Shown: positions 36,646 through 44,996, counted from the stretch's first letter. The stretch: DNA of 64,000 nt from Roseiarcus sp963794155 (GCA_963794155.1 CAWCCX010000018.1:365677-429676), one strand, 5' to 3'. Program-made: numbers and translations. Notes: a model not told the origin generated them from the sequence alone.

Positions 36646-38103
36646 ATGAACGCAGAGGCGAATGGGTCAAGCGGGATCTCGCTGGGCAGGATCAGGCCGG
36701 CGATGTCCGCATTCGCTCTCGGCTTCGGGGCGCTCATCGTCGCTGCGGCGGGATTTATCGCCGCCGGCGTCGGACCCGCTGAAGCTCTGCCGAGCTACGC
36801 CCGCCAGACCGGCCAGCCCTGCGCGGCGTGCCACACCGCCTTTCCCGAGCTGACCCCCTTCGGCCGGCGCTTCAAGATCGGCGGCTATACGATGGGCGGC
36901 GGCGACTGGAAGGGGCCGCCGGTCGCCGCGATGTACATGCCCAGCTTCACCCACACGCAGTCGAACCAGGACTCGCCTCCAGCCCCGGGACTGCACACCA
37001 ACGACAACCTCGTGTCGCAGCAGATCTCGGGTTTCATCGCCGGCCAGCTTTACGGCAATCTCGGCTCGTTCATCCAGATAACGGGCGACCCGACCGTATC
37101 GGGAACCGCGTTCCTGGACGCTTCCGACGTTCGCTACGCCGACACGCTGAAGCTGTTCGGCAAGGACACGATCTGGGGCATCGACGCCAACAATACGCCG
37201 ACGGTGGAAGACCCGTGGAACACCACGCCCTCATTCGGCTGGCCGCAGATTTCCTCCACCATCGCCCCCGCTTTCGGCCCGCCGCTGACCCATATTGAAG
37301 ACGGATACGGCCAGATCGTCGGCGGCGCAGGCGCCTACGTGTTCTGGAACGACATGCTGTACGCAGACATGACGTTCTACAAGGGACTTCCGGTTCCCGC
37401 GCTGCAGGCTTTCAACACCGGCAATTCGACGACCGATGCGCTGTCGAACGTCGCGCCCTATTGGCGCCTCGCCATAGAGCCGCATTGGGGCGATCTCTAT
37501 TGGGAGGTCGGCACGTTCGGTATGTATGGACAGATCACTCCCGGTCGCCAATATGGCTACGGTACCGACAACTATCTCGACGTCGCGTTCAACTCGCAAA
37601 TCCAATATGCCGGCGATCAATACAGCGTGACCGTGAAGCTGACGGACATCATGGAATGGCAGAAGCTGAACGCCACCTATGGCATGGGCGGCTCGTCGAA
37701 CCTCAGCAACACGCTCAACAGCTTCAAGGCCAACGCCTCGTTCGTCTGGGATCACACCTATAGCGTCGGCTTCGGCTATTTCAACATCGCCGGCTCCGGG
37801 GACTGCAACCTCTATGGGTCGGGCAACAACGTCAATTGCACTCCCACCAGCATCGGCGAACTCAATAACAGCTACATCAGCAGTCCGAATGGCAACGGGC
37901 TGATCCTGGACCTCGCCTACCTCCCCTTCAGCCACGGCGCGCCGTTTCCCTATTCGACCTGGAACGTGCGCCTCGGCCTCCAGTTCACGGAGTACCTGCA
38001 CCTCTATGGCGGCACGACCAACTTCGACGGTTCGTATCTGGGCGGCACGCATAACGCGCAGGGCAACAACTCCGTGTTCGCCTATGCGTGGATCGCATTC
38101 TGA
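36646..38103 (+). CDS. Cyc2-like outer-membrane monohaem cytochrome-porin fusion
   Basis: 485 residues. A signal peptide (about 18-48) is followed by a short haem domain, SYARQTGQPCAACHTAFPEL, with haem c at Cys59-x2-Cys62-His63. About 400 residues then look like a beta-barrel: alternating aromatic strands, Asn/Gly-rich turns and a terminal Phe (FAYAWIAF). This is the architecture and length of Cyc2, the outer-membrane Fe(II) oxidase of acidophilic and neutrophilic iron oxidisers. A related haem-porin family of unknown role cannot be excluded. Its neighbours are HiPIPs and c-type cytochromes. Confidence 0.72.
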   Translation: MNAEANGSSGISLGRIRPAMSAFALGFGALIVAAAGFIAAGVGPAEALPSYARQTGQPCAACHTAFPELTPFGRRFKIGGYTMGGGDWKGPPVAAMYMPSFTHTQSNQDSPPAPGLHTNDNLVSQQISGFIAGQLYGNLGSFIQITGDPTVSGTAFLDASDVRYADTLKLFGKDTIWGIDANNTPTVEDPWNTTPSFGWPQISSTIAPAFGPPLTHIEDGYGQIVGGAGAYVFWNDMLYADMTFYKGLPVPALQAFNTGNSTTDALSNVAPYWRLAIEPHWGDLYWEVGTFGMYGQITPGRQYGYGTDNYLDVAFNSQIQYAGDQYSVTVKLTDIMEWQKLNATYGMGGSSNLSNTLNSFKANASFVWDHTYSVGFGYFNIAGSGDCNLYGSGNNVNCTPTSIGELNNSYISSPNGNGLILDLAYLPFSHGAPFPYSTWNVRLGLQFTEYLHLYGGTTNFDGSYLGGTHNAQGNNSVFAYAWIAF

Positions 38104-38217
38104 CGCAATGGCGCCCGGCCTGAATGCAAGGCAAGCGTGCGCGGGCATGGAGCGAATCGCAGGCGCTTGAGGGGCGGCGGCCGGAGTTGAAGTTGGCGCG
38201 CCGAAATGGGAGAGAAC

Positions 38218-38715
38218 ATGTCAGCGAGGGCCGATTTCCAAAGCGCTTCCCGCGAGGGGCGGACCGCTACGGGAGGGCGAGGGATTATCGCCGCTTTCGC
38301 CCTCCTCGCGTTGATCGCGTCCAGTTCGCAGGCCTTCGCCCTCATAATCCCGATCCAGGCCACTCTGACGGGCCCCGGCGAGGTGCCTTCGAACAACAGT
38401 CCCGGAAAGGGGCTGATGGTAGGAACGTTCGACACCGACACCAATACGCTGACATGGACGGTCACCTATTCGGGCTTGTCCAGCCCCGTGATCGCCGCTC
38501 ACTTCCATGGGCCGGTCTCCTATCTTGGGCTGACACCGGAAGAGAACGCGCCGATTCAGGTTGGAACGCCCGGCGATCTCGCCAGCCCGTTCCACGGCGT
38601 GGCCAAGATCGACGATGCTCAGGCCAAGGACCTGAAGGACGGCCGATGGTATTTCAACGTCCACACGAAAGATTTCACCGCCGGCGAAATTCGCGGTCCC
38701 ATCGTCCGCAGATGA
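38218..38715 (+). CDS. Exported CHRD-domain protein
   Basis: 165 residues: a signal peptide at about 20-45 (IIAAFALLALIASSSQAFA), then a single CHRD domain (IQATLTGPGEVPSNNSPGKG, AAHFHGPVSYLG, GRWYFNVHTKDFTAGEIRGP). CHRD domains are beta-sandwich modules, named from chordin, often seen in secreted bacterial proteins with unknown ligands. GGGAGAGAAC precedes ATG 38218. Located between the haem-porin and the tetrahaem cytochrome, it may be a periplasmic structural partner. Confidence 0.85.
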   Translation: MSARADFQSASREGRTATGGRGIIAAFALLALIASSSQAFALIIPIQATLTGPGEVPSNNSPGKGLMVGTFDTDTNTLTWTVTYSGLSSPVIAAHFHGPVSYLGLTPEENAPIQVGTPGDLASPFHGVAKIDDAQAKDLKDGRWYFNVHTKDFTAGEIRGPIVRR

Positions 38716-38788
38716 GGCTGGCATATCCTTGAAGTGACCGGACAAAGTCACTGAGCGGAATGGCTGACCCCAACGCTTAACTCAACGG

Positions 38789-38836
38789 CTGACGCCCGGT
38801 GGGTGATTTTTGCGCGACGGGCACACTGGGCGTCAG
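38789..38836. repeat. 9-bp inverted repeat in the spacer before the tetrahaem gene
   Basis: CTGACGCCC (38789-38797) and GGGCGTCAG (38828-38836) form a perfect inverted pair around 30 bases. It could be a regulatory hairpin or relic ends of a small element. The rest of the 38716-38933 spacer shows nothing further. Confidence 0.5.
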
Positions 38837-38933
38837 TCGTGACGAGTTGTTCCGTCCCAAGCTTGAGTCACGCCCAAATCAAAATGGGATTCCTTATTCT
38901 CCGACAGACTCTAGACAGTCGCGGTTTTTGCGA

Positions 38934-40166
38934 ATGGCGATCCACCACAAAACCCGACGCTTGCTTGCGGTCATAGCCTTAAACGCCGGGGTCGCTTTGT
39001 GGCGTGCGGACGCCATGGCGCAATCGGCAATTGTCGACGAACTGCGTCCCCTGTACGCCAATAGCGACGACATTCGGGACGGCAAGGAACTCGCGGATTC
39101 GACATGCGCGAAATGCCACGGCGCTGACGCCGTCAGCACGTCCGGTGGCGTCCCGAATCTGGCGGGTCAGCGGCCCTCCTATGTCTACCGTAAATTGAAA
39201 GCCTATCAGCGCGGCGATCCCACGAGCGGCGGCGAAGCTCACGACGTGAAGCTGATGAAGTTCTTGAGCGACGAGGCGCTCGCCAATTTGGCTGCCTATT
39301 ACGCGAGTCTCGATCCCGCCTCGCCCGCCGATGCGCCGGCGCCGAAATATGTCGATCCGGTTGCGGCCGGCAAGGCGGCGGCAGAGCCTTGCGCGAAATG
39401 CCACGGCGAGATCGGCGTCAGTCACAAGGCGGGCGCGCCAAGTTTGATCGGTCTTCATCCGAAATATCTCGTGGAGACGATGCAGTCCTTTAAGAGCGGC
39501 GACCGCCCGATCGGCGAGAAAAACCAGGACATGAAGAAGGCGCTCGACGCCCTCTCCGATCAGGATCTGCAGCACATCGCTCTGTATTACGCGCTGCAGA
39601 GCGAGAATGTGACGCGAGCGCAGACTCCGAACGGGGGCGGCGCGCCGGTCGCCAAGGAAGCCCTCGCGCCCTGCGTCAAATGTCATGGGGAAGATGGAAT
39701 CGGCGACAGCCCGATAACGCCAAGTCTCGCCGGCCAGGACCTGACGTACATGGTCAACGCGCTTCGCGCCTACAAGGATGGAACTCGCGACGATGACACC
39801 ATGACCCCACGAGCCAAGAAGCTCGACGATGTAGCGATGATGAGCCTATCGGCCTATTACGCGGGACTGGATCCCAAGCCGGTCAATATCCCGAGGCCGT
39901 TAAGTCCTGATGAGTGGGCCGAGAAATGCGATCGCTGTCACGGCTGGAACGGCAACAGCACGCGCCCGGAGGTGCCCGCCCTGGCCGCGCAACGCCAGGA
40001 CTATCTCGAAGGCGCCTTGAGCGCCTATCAGTCCGGCGCCCGCAAGAGTTCGGCGATGACGGCGATGTCGAGCATCCTGACGCGGGACGATATCAAGGGA
40101 CTCGCCGCGCACTATGCCCGTGAGAAAGCCCGTCCCGTGGTCTTCGTGCCGATCCCGAGCAAGTGA
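38934..40166 (+). CDS. Tetrahaem c-type cytochrome, four c4-like domains
   Basis: 410 residues, exported (signal peptide about 8-29). Four similar domains of about 95 residues each carry one haem: Cys58-His62 (CAKCH), Cys153-His157 (CAKCH), Cys247-His251 (CVKCH) and Cys332-His336 (CDRCH). Each continues with the cytochrome c4/c553 pattern (NLAGQ or SLAGQ, Y, MxxYYA). Cytochrome c4 normally has two such domains, so this is a doubled c4. I begin at ATG 38934 because the signal peptide follows it; the upstream frame is not protein-like. It should carry electrons across the periplasm. Confidence 0.9.
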   Translation: MAIHHKTRRLLAVIALNAGVALWRADAMAQSAIVDELRPLYANSDDIRDGKELADSTCAKCHGADAVSTSGGVPNLAGQRPSYVYRKLKAYQRGDPTSGGEAHDVKLMKFLSDEALANLAAYYASLDPASPADAPAPKYVDPVAAGKAAAEPCAKCHGEIGVSHKAGAPSLIGLHPKYLVETMQSFKSGDRPIGEKNQDMKKALDALSDQDLQHIALYYALQSENVTRAQTPNGGGAPVAKEALAPCVKCHGEDGIGDSPITPSLAGQDLTYMVNALRAYKDGTRDDDTMTPRAKKLDDVAMMSLSAYYAGLDPKPVNIPRPLSPDEWAEKCDRCHGWNGNSTRPEVPALAAQRQDYLEGALSAYQSGARKSSAMTAMSSILTRDDIKGLAAHYAREKARPVVFVPIPSK

Positions 40167-40225
40167 ACCCCTTGGGCGGGCGCTAAGCGCGCAAAGCTTG
40201 CCTCCCTGATCGCTCTGCGCAATCG

Positions 40226-41029
40226 ATGGATAAGATCATGAGAGATGAAGGCCCTCCCCATAGACTCTATCGCCACTATTCCGAGCTCCCATACAGCATC
40301 CGTGTGCTTTTTACCTGCGTGCTGCTGATTCTTGGGTTGGGGTATCTGTTCGCCCTGTTGAACATTTATTTCACCTATGCGGGACGGGCCGGAGGCAGTC
40401 CGTTTATGCTTTCCTACGAAGACATCGTGGTCGCGTATTCCGGTACTGGAAAGGGGTCGATTCTGGAAGGCGCTCTGAGCGGACCCATGTCGTCCATGCT
40501 GCCTTCGGACGAGCGAGCGATTCTCTTGTCCTGGGTGCGCGAGGGCGCGGCGCAACCGGCCTATGACGTTGCGATCAAGCCCATCGTCGACAGGCGATGC
40601 CTGACTTGCCACGACGGCCGCAACCCGCACCTGGCCAATATGTCAGATTTCGATAACCTCAAGAAGGTGACCGCGCTCGACACCGGCGCCTCCATCGCGA
40701 CTCTGGTGCGAGTTTCCCACATCCACTTGTTCGGGGTGACGTTCATCTTCTTCATCGTCGGGCTTGCGTTCACCCATGCCTATGTGCGCCCGGTCTGGTT
40801 CAAGTGCGCCGTCATCGCCGCCCCGTTTGCGGCGATCGTCATCGACGTCAGTTCCTGGTATCTGATCAAGCTTTTCCACCCGTTCGCGTGGGTCGAGATC
40901 GGCGCTGGAATGCTGATGGCCGCTTGCTTTGCCGTGATGTGGCTGACAACGATGTATCAGATGTGGTTCTCGAAACCGCCGGAGGCTATCCTCCGTCGCA
41001 TGGGCGGCGATATTCCGGTTGTCGGCTAG
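40226..41029 (+). CDS. Four-helix inner-membrane protein with a periplasmic haem c site
   Basis: 267 residues. One membrane helix at about 28-52 is followed by a hydrophilic loop with a haem c motif CLTCH (Cys125, Cys128, His129). Three more helices follow: about 165-188 (VSHIHLFGVTFIFFIVGLAF, with two His), 192-217 and 222-250. The histidines in helix 2 could bind a b-type haem. I know no named family. It sits between the tetrahaem cytochrome and the second HiPIP, so it may pass electrons between the periplasm and the membrane quinone pool. Confidence 0.8.
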   Translation: MDKIMRDEGPPHRLYRHYSELPYSIRVLFTCVLLILGLGYLFALLNIYFTYAGRAGGSPFMLSYEDIVVAYSGTGKGSILEGALSGPMSSMLPSDERAILLSWVREGAAQPAYDVAIKPIVDRRCLTCHDGRNPHLANMSDFDNLKKVTALDTGASIATLVRVSHIHLFGVTFIFFIVGLAFTHAYVRPVWFKCAVIAAPFAAIVIDVSSWYLIKLFHPFAWVEIGAGMLMAACFAVMWLTTMYQMWFSKPPEAILRRMGGDIPVVG

Positions 41030-41048
41030 CGGAGAGGACAATTTGGAA

Positions 41049-41324
41049 ATGGCAAAAGTGCGGCTTTATTCTACGGAAATGTCGCGGCGCAATTTGCTTC
41101 AGGACTTCGCGCGCGCCGCCGTCGGCGTCGCCTTGGCGTCCGCAGCCGACGAAGCCTGCGCGGCCAAGCCCAAGAAATCGCAGGCCGATGTCGCCTATCA
41201 GGATTCCCCGCATGGTGCAGAGAGATGCGAAACTTGCGTGCCGTTCCTCCCGCCTGACCAGTGCAGGACGGTTGTAGGCCCCGTGAGCAGGCAGGGTTGG
41301 TGCAAGATCTACACGGTGGCGTAA
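41049..41324 (+). CDS. HiPIP-like iron-sulfur protein, second of three
   Basis: 91 residues with a Tat-like signal (MSRRNLLQDFARAAVGVALA, 11-30). The four cysteines at 60, 63, 72 and 85 keep the CX2C-X8-C-X12-C spacing of the other two HiPIPs, and the GWC at the end is shared, but the surrounding sequence is quite different and ends sooner. The start at 41049 has GAGAGGA upstream; Met11 is an alternative. A diverged HiPIP possibly tuned to another partner. Confidence 0.82.
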   Translation: MAKVRLYSTEMSRRNLLQDFARAAVGVALASAADEACAAKPKKSQADVAYQDSPHGAERCETCVPFLPPDQCRTVVGPVSRQGWCKIYTVA

Positions 41325-41379
41325 TGAACGATCCAAGATATTTCTTGCCGATGCGCGCCGCTGTGAACGGTCGGACGTG

Positions 41380-41451
41380 ATGGCCCTTCCCGGCCTCGGC
41401 AGCGCGAGGGATATCGACGACGTCATTGCCTATATCACCGGGAGCCAGTGA
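41380..41451 (+). pseudogene. C-terminal remnant of a class I cytochrome c
   Basis: The frame ends with MALPGLGSARDIDDVIAYIT then GSQ and a stop. This is the axial-methionine and last-helix region of a class I cytochrome c (M-x-x-P-G-L, then DVIAYL). The haem-binding part is missing; upstream in this frame are no CXXCH and no start. It suggests that another cytochrome gene once lay after the second HiPIP. Confidence 0.5.
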
Positions 41452-41483
41452 GCCAGGCAGCGCCGCAGATCGCCGACGAATGA

Positions 41484-41526
41484 CGAATAGAGCGGAGACC
41501 TGAAGTTTTTACCGGCGATGTTCGCC
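41484..41526 (+). repeat. Dispersed 43-bp direct repeat, copy A
   Basis: Nearly the same as copy B at 42992-43033: both share CGAATA, then GGAGACCTGAAGTTTT, then CGATGTTCGCC. Both lie in spacers inside the redox island, ahead of the TPR gene and ahead of the monohaem cytochrome. Each copy contains a ribosome-site-like GGAGA and an ATGTTCGCC, so it may be the duplicated 5' end of a lost gene or a shared control element. Confidence 0.7.
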
Positions 41527-41724
41527 TGCCCGCGGGCCGGCCAGATTGATGATGCGGGTCTACGGATTTGAAAGCGATGCGGAGCGAGCGCCGCTTGCCG
41601 AAGCCCAGACGGCGGCGCAGATTGGCGAGAGCGTCGGCTGCTTGTCCGCCGGACGTCGGGTCGGACGATTTCAGTCCTTGAGATATTTCCTCAGGGTGTC
41701 GCCCGCAGCGGAAAGGATTGACTG

Positions 41725-42375
41725 ATGCAAACTTCCTCGAAGCCCAATCGCGAACCGGGGCTTTGGCTCAGGCTTGCGCTCTCGTGCGGCGCTCTCGTCC
41801 TTGGATTCGCGCTTACTGCGCCCGCGGCGATCGCGGCCACCGACGATCAACAGCACGAGGCGTCTCCCGGCGCGGCAGGCAGCGGAGCCGCAGGCGGTCC
41901 AGGAGCGAACGGCGGAGCAGGCAAAGCCGTCAATCGGACCGATCTCACGACCTGCATGCCCGGGCAGGTCTGGGACCCCAAAAAGCACAAGTGCCTGCAG
42001 CGCCACAGCGGCGTCTTGCCCGACTCGGAGCTCACCGGATACGCCAATGCGCTCCTCAAAGCCGACCGGTTCGAGGAGGCGATCGACGTACTCGATTTGC
42101 TCGACAACCCGAACACCGCGACCGCCCTCAACTATCGCGGCTACGCGACCCGCAAGCTTGGGCGCACCGACCAGGGGATCGGCTATTACCTGCGGTCGGT
42201 CGCGCTCGATCCCGCGTACCCGCAGGTGCGCGAATATCTTGGCGAAGCCTATGTGATCGAGGGCAAGTTCGATCTCGCCAGGGAGCAGCTGGCCACGATC
42301 GAGAAGATTTGCGGCAAGGACTGCGTGTTTTACGGCGAGCTCGAAAAGGCGCTCAAGGACGCAAGCGCGCTCTGA
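41725..42375 (+). CDS. Exported tetratricopeptide-repeat protein
   Basis: 216 residues. A signal peptide (about 12-37, LALSCGALVLGFALTAPAAI) is followed by a Gly/Ala-rich linker, a small Cys pair region (TTCMPGQVWDPKKHKCLQRH) and three TPR units at about 105-205 (ALNYRGYATRKLGRTDQGIG, YPQVREYLGEAYVIEGKFDL). The CMPGxxWDxxxxxC segment resembles a small disulfide module seen in other proteobacterial TPR proteins. It probably scaffolds periplasmic partners of the cluster. Confidence 0.82.
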   Translation: MQTSSKPNREPGLWLRLALSCGALVLGFALTAPAAIAATDDQQHEASPGAAGSGAAGGPGANGGAGKAVNRTDLTTCMPGQVWDPKKHKCLQRHSGVLPDSELTGYANALLKADRFEEAIDVLDLLDNPNTATALNYRGYATRKLGRTDQGIGYYLRSVALDPAYPQVREYLGEAYVIEGKFDLAREQLATIEKICGKDCVFYGELEKALKDASAL

Positions 42376-42442
42376 GCGAAGGGCGACCGGCGGCGCGGAG
42401 CGGGTGCGCCAACCCGCGCTGCGAAAAATGAAGAGGGCGAGG

Positions 42443-42904
42443 ATGCCGCGGCCGGAGTTCTCGTCTCCCGGAGACCCGTCGCGGCCGGCTGCGGCGGCCA
42501 TCGACGGCGATCTCACATTCTTGCGCCGCTTCGCCGGGCCGCTCCTCCTCGTTGCGCGGGCGATGCTCTCCTACATTTTCCTCACCGACGGCTGGTATCA
42601 GATCGGCCACTACGCCGAAATCGGCGACTACATGAGCCAGAATGGCGTCGCGCCGGCCCTCCTGCCGCTCGTCATCCTCACCCATCTGGGCGGGGGAATT
42701 CTCGTGCTCGTCGGCCTCAAGACCCGCTGGGCGGCGATTGCGCTCATTGGCTTCTGCCTGCTCGCGGCGCTCTTTTTCCATATGAGCGCCGATCAGGCGA
42801 ACGACTTCGGCAAGAACATCGCTATCGCCGGAGGTTTTCTTGCGCTGGCGACCCTCGGCCCGGGGCCCTGGTCGATCGACGGCTGGCGCGGGCGCGCCGG
42901 CTGA
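42443..42904 (+). CDS. DoxX-family membrane protein of the redox island
   Basis: About 153 residues with four membrane segments (LLLVARAMLSYIFLTDG, APALLPLVILTHLGGGILVL, AAIALIGFCLLAALFF, IAIAGGFLALATLG). The start at ATG 42443 follows GAAGAGGGCGAGG; an upstream ATG at 42428 lacks a site. DoxX relatives occur with thiosulfate:quinone oxidoreductase and with metal-stress operons. A second DoxX lies in the buf operon at 14697; the two are only distantly similar. Confidence 0.85.
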   Translation: MPRPEFSSPGDPSRPAAAAIDGDLTFLRRFAGPLLLVARAMLSYIFLTDGWYQIGHYAEIGDYMSQNGVAPALLPLVILTHLGGGILVLVGLKTRWAAIALIGFCLLAALFFHMSADQANDFGKNIAIAGGFLALATLGPGPWSIDGWRGRAG

Positions 42905-42991
42905 CGGGAGGGATGGATTTGCCAAGAGGGAAGCACGACAAATAGCAGCAGATCACCGGAGGCCAATGAAGGCGCGCGCGAGTGCTAACGG

Positions 42992-43033
42992 CGAATAACC
43001 AGGAGACCTGAAGTTTTAATGACGATGTTCGCC
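42992..43033 (+). repeat. Dispersed direct repeat, copy B
   Basis: Partner of copy A at 41484-41526. It ends about 42 bases before the ATG of the monohaem cytochrome. An ATG inside it opens only 16 codons. Confidence 0.7.
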
Positions 43034-43075
43034 GGCTTCGCGAGTCGCGAGGTCGAGTGTAGGGACTAGGATGTC

Positions 43076-44512
43076 ATGCCGAACGATCGGCAACGCCGGA
43101 GCGGAGTTTCGTCGCCTGGCGCTTTTATGTGCGCGGGCCGACCGCTGATCGCCATCATGCTTCTGGCGACGCCAGTTACGCTTCTGGCTATTGGCCCGGC
43201 CCCCGCCGAGGACCTCACGCCTGTCATCTTGCCCGACCGCATCGACGATGTGCCCTCGACCCCGCTCGACCCGTTCCCGGTGCTCGACAATTTCGCCTGG
43301 CGCGCCTTCATCGCGCTCAACTGGCCTTCCCTCACCGACCCCGCGCATCGCGGAATCCCCGATCGTGCAAAGGCGCCTGGCGATCCCGGCCCGCGGGTCT
43401 GGGAGACCTTCAAATCCCGGTATGAACTGTTTCAGGTCGCGCCGGACGGGCGCCCTTCCGCTCCTCAGCCCTGGGCGACATATGACGCGCGCAACCCCTG
43501 CGGCGCTGGGGTCGACAGCCGGGCCAAGACGCTCGCGTCGTTCGAGCCGTTCCTGGATTTCAATCAATCCGCATTTCTTCCCGGCGTCGCCGCCAATCCG
43601 CTGGTGGCGCAGAATCGCACCTATGTTCGCTACGAGGTGCGCATCAACGAGCCCGAATATTCGGCGCTCGCGCTCAGCGGCTGGAGCCAGGGCGAGAACC
43701 TGCCTGATGCGGCCCATCCGGCGCATCTTCCCGCCGGTTCGATCGCCGTCAAGGCGGCGTGGCGCCTGCTCACCGCGGCGGATACGCCGGCGATCCGCGC
43801 GCGATATTACGTGGTCGAGAATGCGGAGGTCGTCGACGTCGCCGGGACGCTCGCCGCCGGGCGCGTCGTGTGCGCGAAAAGCGACGTGGCGCTGGTGGGC
43901 TTGCATATCGTGATCAAGACGAAATATCGGCCGCAGGGGATATGGAGCACCTTCGAGCACGTCGACAACGTGCCGCCGGTCGGTGCGGCCAAAGCGCGCG
44001 AGCCGGACGCCAGGGACGCGGGCGCACCCTATTCCTTTTTCGACTCGTCGAAACCCGACCTAGCCCTTTGGCCGGTATTCGGCTCGCCCGGCACGCTCCC
44101 CGTCAGCCTTGACAATCCACCCAAGCTCGACCCTGCGCCGATGCAAGTGGTGCGCCGGCATTCGATCCATCCGTCGACCATGGCGATGAACCGAGCCTAT
44201 TGGGCGCTGCCGGGAATTCAGGGAACGGTGTGGGAGCACTACATGCTGGTCGCCAGCCAATGGCCGACCGTCACCCGTCCGGTCGATTCGCAAAACGACG
44301 GCGTCTATTTCCCGGGACTAACACTGCCGCCGGACACAGCGCGGGAGAATTACCAGTCTTCGGAGGCGGACGGGTCGCCGAAGGAAAACCTGGTCAACAC
44401 GACGATCGAGACTTACATGCAGGATCCGCCGTCGAGCTGCATGTCCTGCCACCAGAGCGTCTCCAACGCGCTCGGGCGCGACTTCGTCGGCGTTCTCGCC
44501 AGTTTCCGCTGA
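43076..44512 (+). CDS. Large secreted protein with a C-terminal haem c site
   Basis: 478 residues. A signal peptide at about 20-44 is followed by a long domain of unknown fold (FAWRAFIALNWPSLTDPAHR, WETFKSRYELFQ, NRTYVRYEVRINEPEY, WRLLTAADTPAIRARYYVVE, MNRAYWALPGIQGTVWEHYM). A single haem motif CMSCH sits near the end (Cys455, Cys458, His459). Uncharacterised homologues exist in proteobacteria as cytochrome c family proteins. The haem placement suggests an enzyme whose haem hands electrons to a small carrier. Confidence 0.8.
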   Translation: MPNDRQRRSGVSSPGAFMCAGRPLIAIMLLATPVTLLAIGPAPAEDLTPVILPDRIDDVPSTPLDPFPVLDNFAWRAFIALNWPSLTDPAHRGIPDRAKAPGDPGPRVWETFKSRYELFQVAPDGRPSAPQPWATYDARNPCGAGVDSRAKTLASFEPFLDFNQSAFLPGVAANPLVAQNRTYVRYEVRINEPEYSALALSGWSQGENLPDAAHPAHLPAGSIAVKAAWRLLTAADTPAIRARYYVVENAEVVDVAGTLAAGRVVCAKSDVALVGLHIVIKTKYRPQGIWSTFEHVDNVPPVGAAKAREPDARDAGAPYSFFDSSKPDLALWPVFGSPGTLPVSLDNPPKLDPAPMQVVRRHSIHPSTMAMNRAYWALPGIQGTVWEHYMLVASQWPTVTRPVDSQNDGVYFPGLTLPPDTARENYQSSEADGSPKENLVNTTIETYMQDPPSSCMSCHQSVSNALGRDFVGVLASFR

Positions 44513-44530
44513 AGCCAGGTTTGCGGGCAT

Positions 44531-44851
44531 TCACTCAGCGTGGGAGACGAGCTTCGCGTCAAGGATGACGTAGTCGCCGCCGTCGAGCGCGAAGTCGACC
44601 GTGTCGCCGGGCCGGAGGTCGCGGCTCACCTCAGGGGCGCGAACGCGGAACATCATCTCCATCGCCGGCATGCACCCCATGATGTCGTTATGGGCGAGCG
44701 TTACCCAGCCGGTTCCGGGCTCGACCGCCTTGACGAGGCCGCGGCCATAGAAAATGCCTTCAGCCCCCGTCTCCTGCACCTCGGCGGCGTCGCTCGCCGC
44801 CAACGCGCAGACGATCAGGGGAAGCGCAAGCCTGAGCTTGGCGAATTGCAT
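44531..44851 (-). CDS. CusF-like periplasmic copper-binding protein
   Basis: 106 residues, signal peptide about 1-24. The small OB-type barrel carries GLVKAVEPGTGWVTLAHNDI and CMPAMEMMFRV, the His...MPAMxM copper-binding arrangement of CusF, with an extra Cys before the motif. GGGAGG precedes ATG 44851; an upstream start at 44869 is less likely. It is the only minus-strand gene inside the redox island, convergent with the monohaem cytochrome. It probably buffers Cu(I) or helps load a cuproprotein. Confidence 0.82.
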   Translation of the reverse strand: MQFAKLRLALPLIVCALAASDAAEVQETGAEGIFYGRGLVKAVEPGTGWVTLAHNDIMGCMPAMEMMFRVRAPEVSRDLRPGDTVDFALDGGDYVILDAKLVSHAE

Positions 44852-44975
44852 TTTCGCCTCCCTCGCCATGCTTCACCGCGCGAACTATGGCCCCGCGACA
44901 CGCCCGGGACAAGCCGCCAGCTCCGCTAAGGTCGATTCGACCCGCTCGGCCGCCGACGGCGATTGACTGCGCGCC

Positions 44976-44996
44976 AATTTAGAATCATTCTAAATT
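44976..44996. promoter_or_regulatory. Irr-type iron control element (ICE) palindrome
   Basis: A perfect inverted repeat of two 10-base arms (AATTTAGAAT and ATTCTAAATT) around one C. The core TTTAGAA...TTCTAAA is the ICE motif bound by Irr in Rhizobiales. It lies 53 bases before the third HiPIP start, and about 125 bases from the divergent CusF-like start. Confidence 0.8.

Larger units (their letters stand above)
41325..41724. other. Gene-poor spacer with cytochrome remnant, repeat and possible small ORF
   Basis: This 400-base stretch holds the C-terminal remnant of a cytochrome c (41380-41451), one copy of a 43-bp repeated element (41484-41526), and an unsupported 58-codon frame from ATG 41549 whose TGA overlaps the ATG of the next gene at 41725. 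The small frame has no clear ribosome site and I do not call it a gene. Confidence 0.5.

Noticed and set aside
41549..41725. 58-codon frame overlapping the start of the TPR gene
   Set aside because: The TGATG overlap is suggestive, but there is no ribosome site or recognisable sequence, so it is mentioned only in the spacer note.
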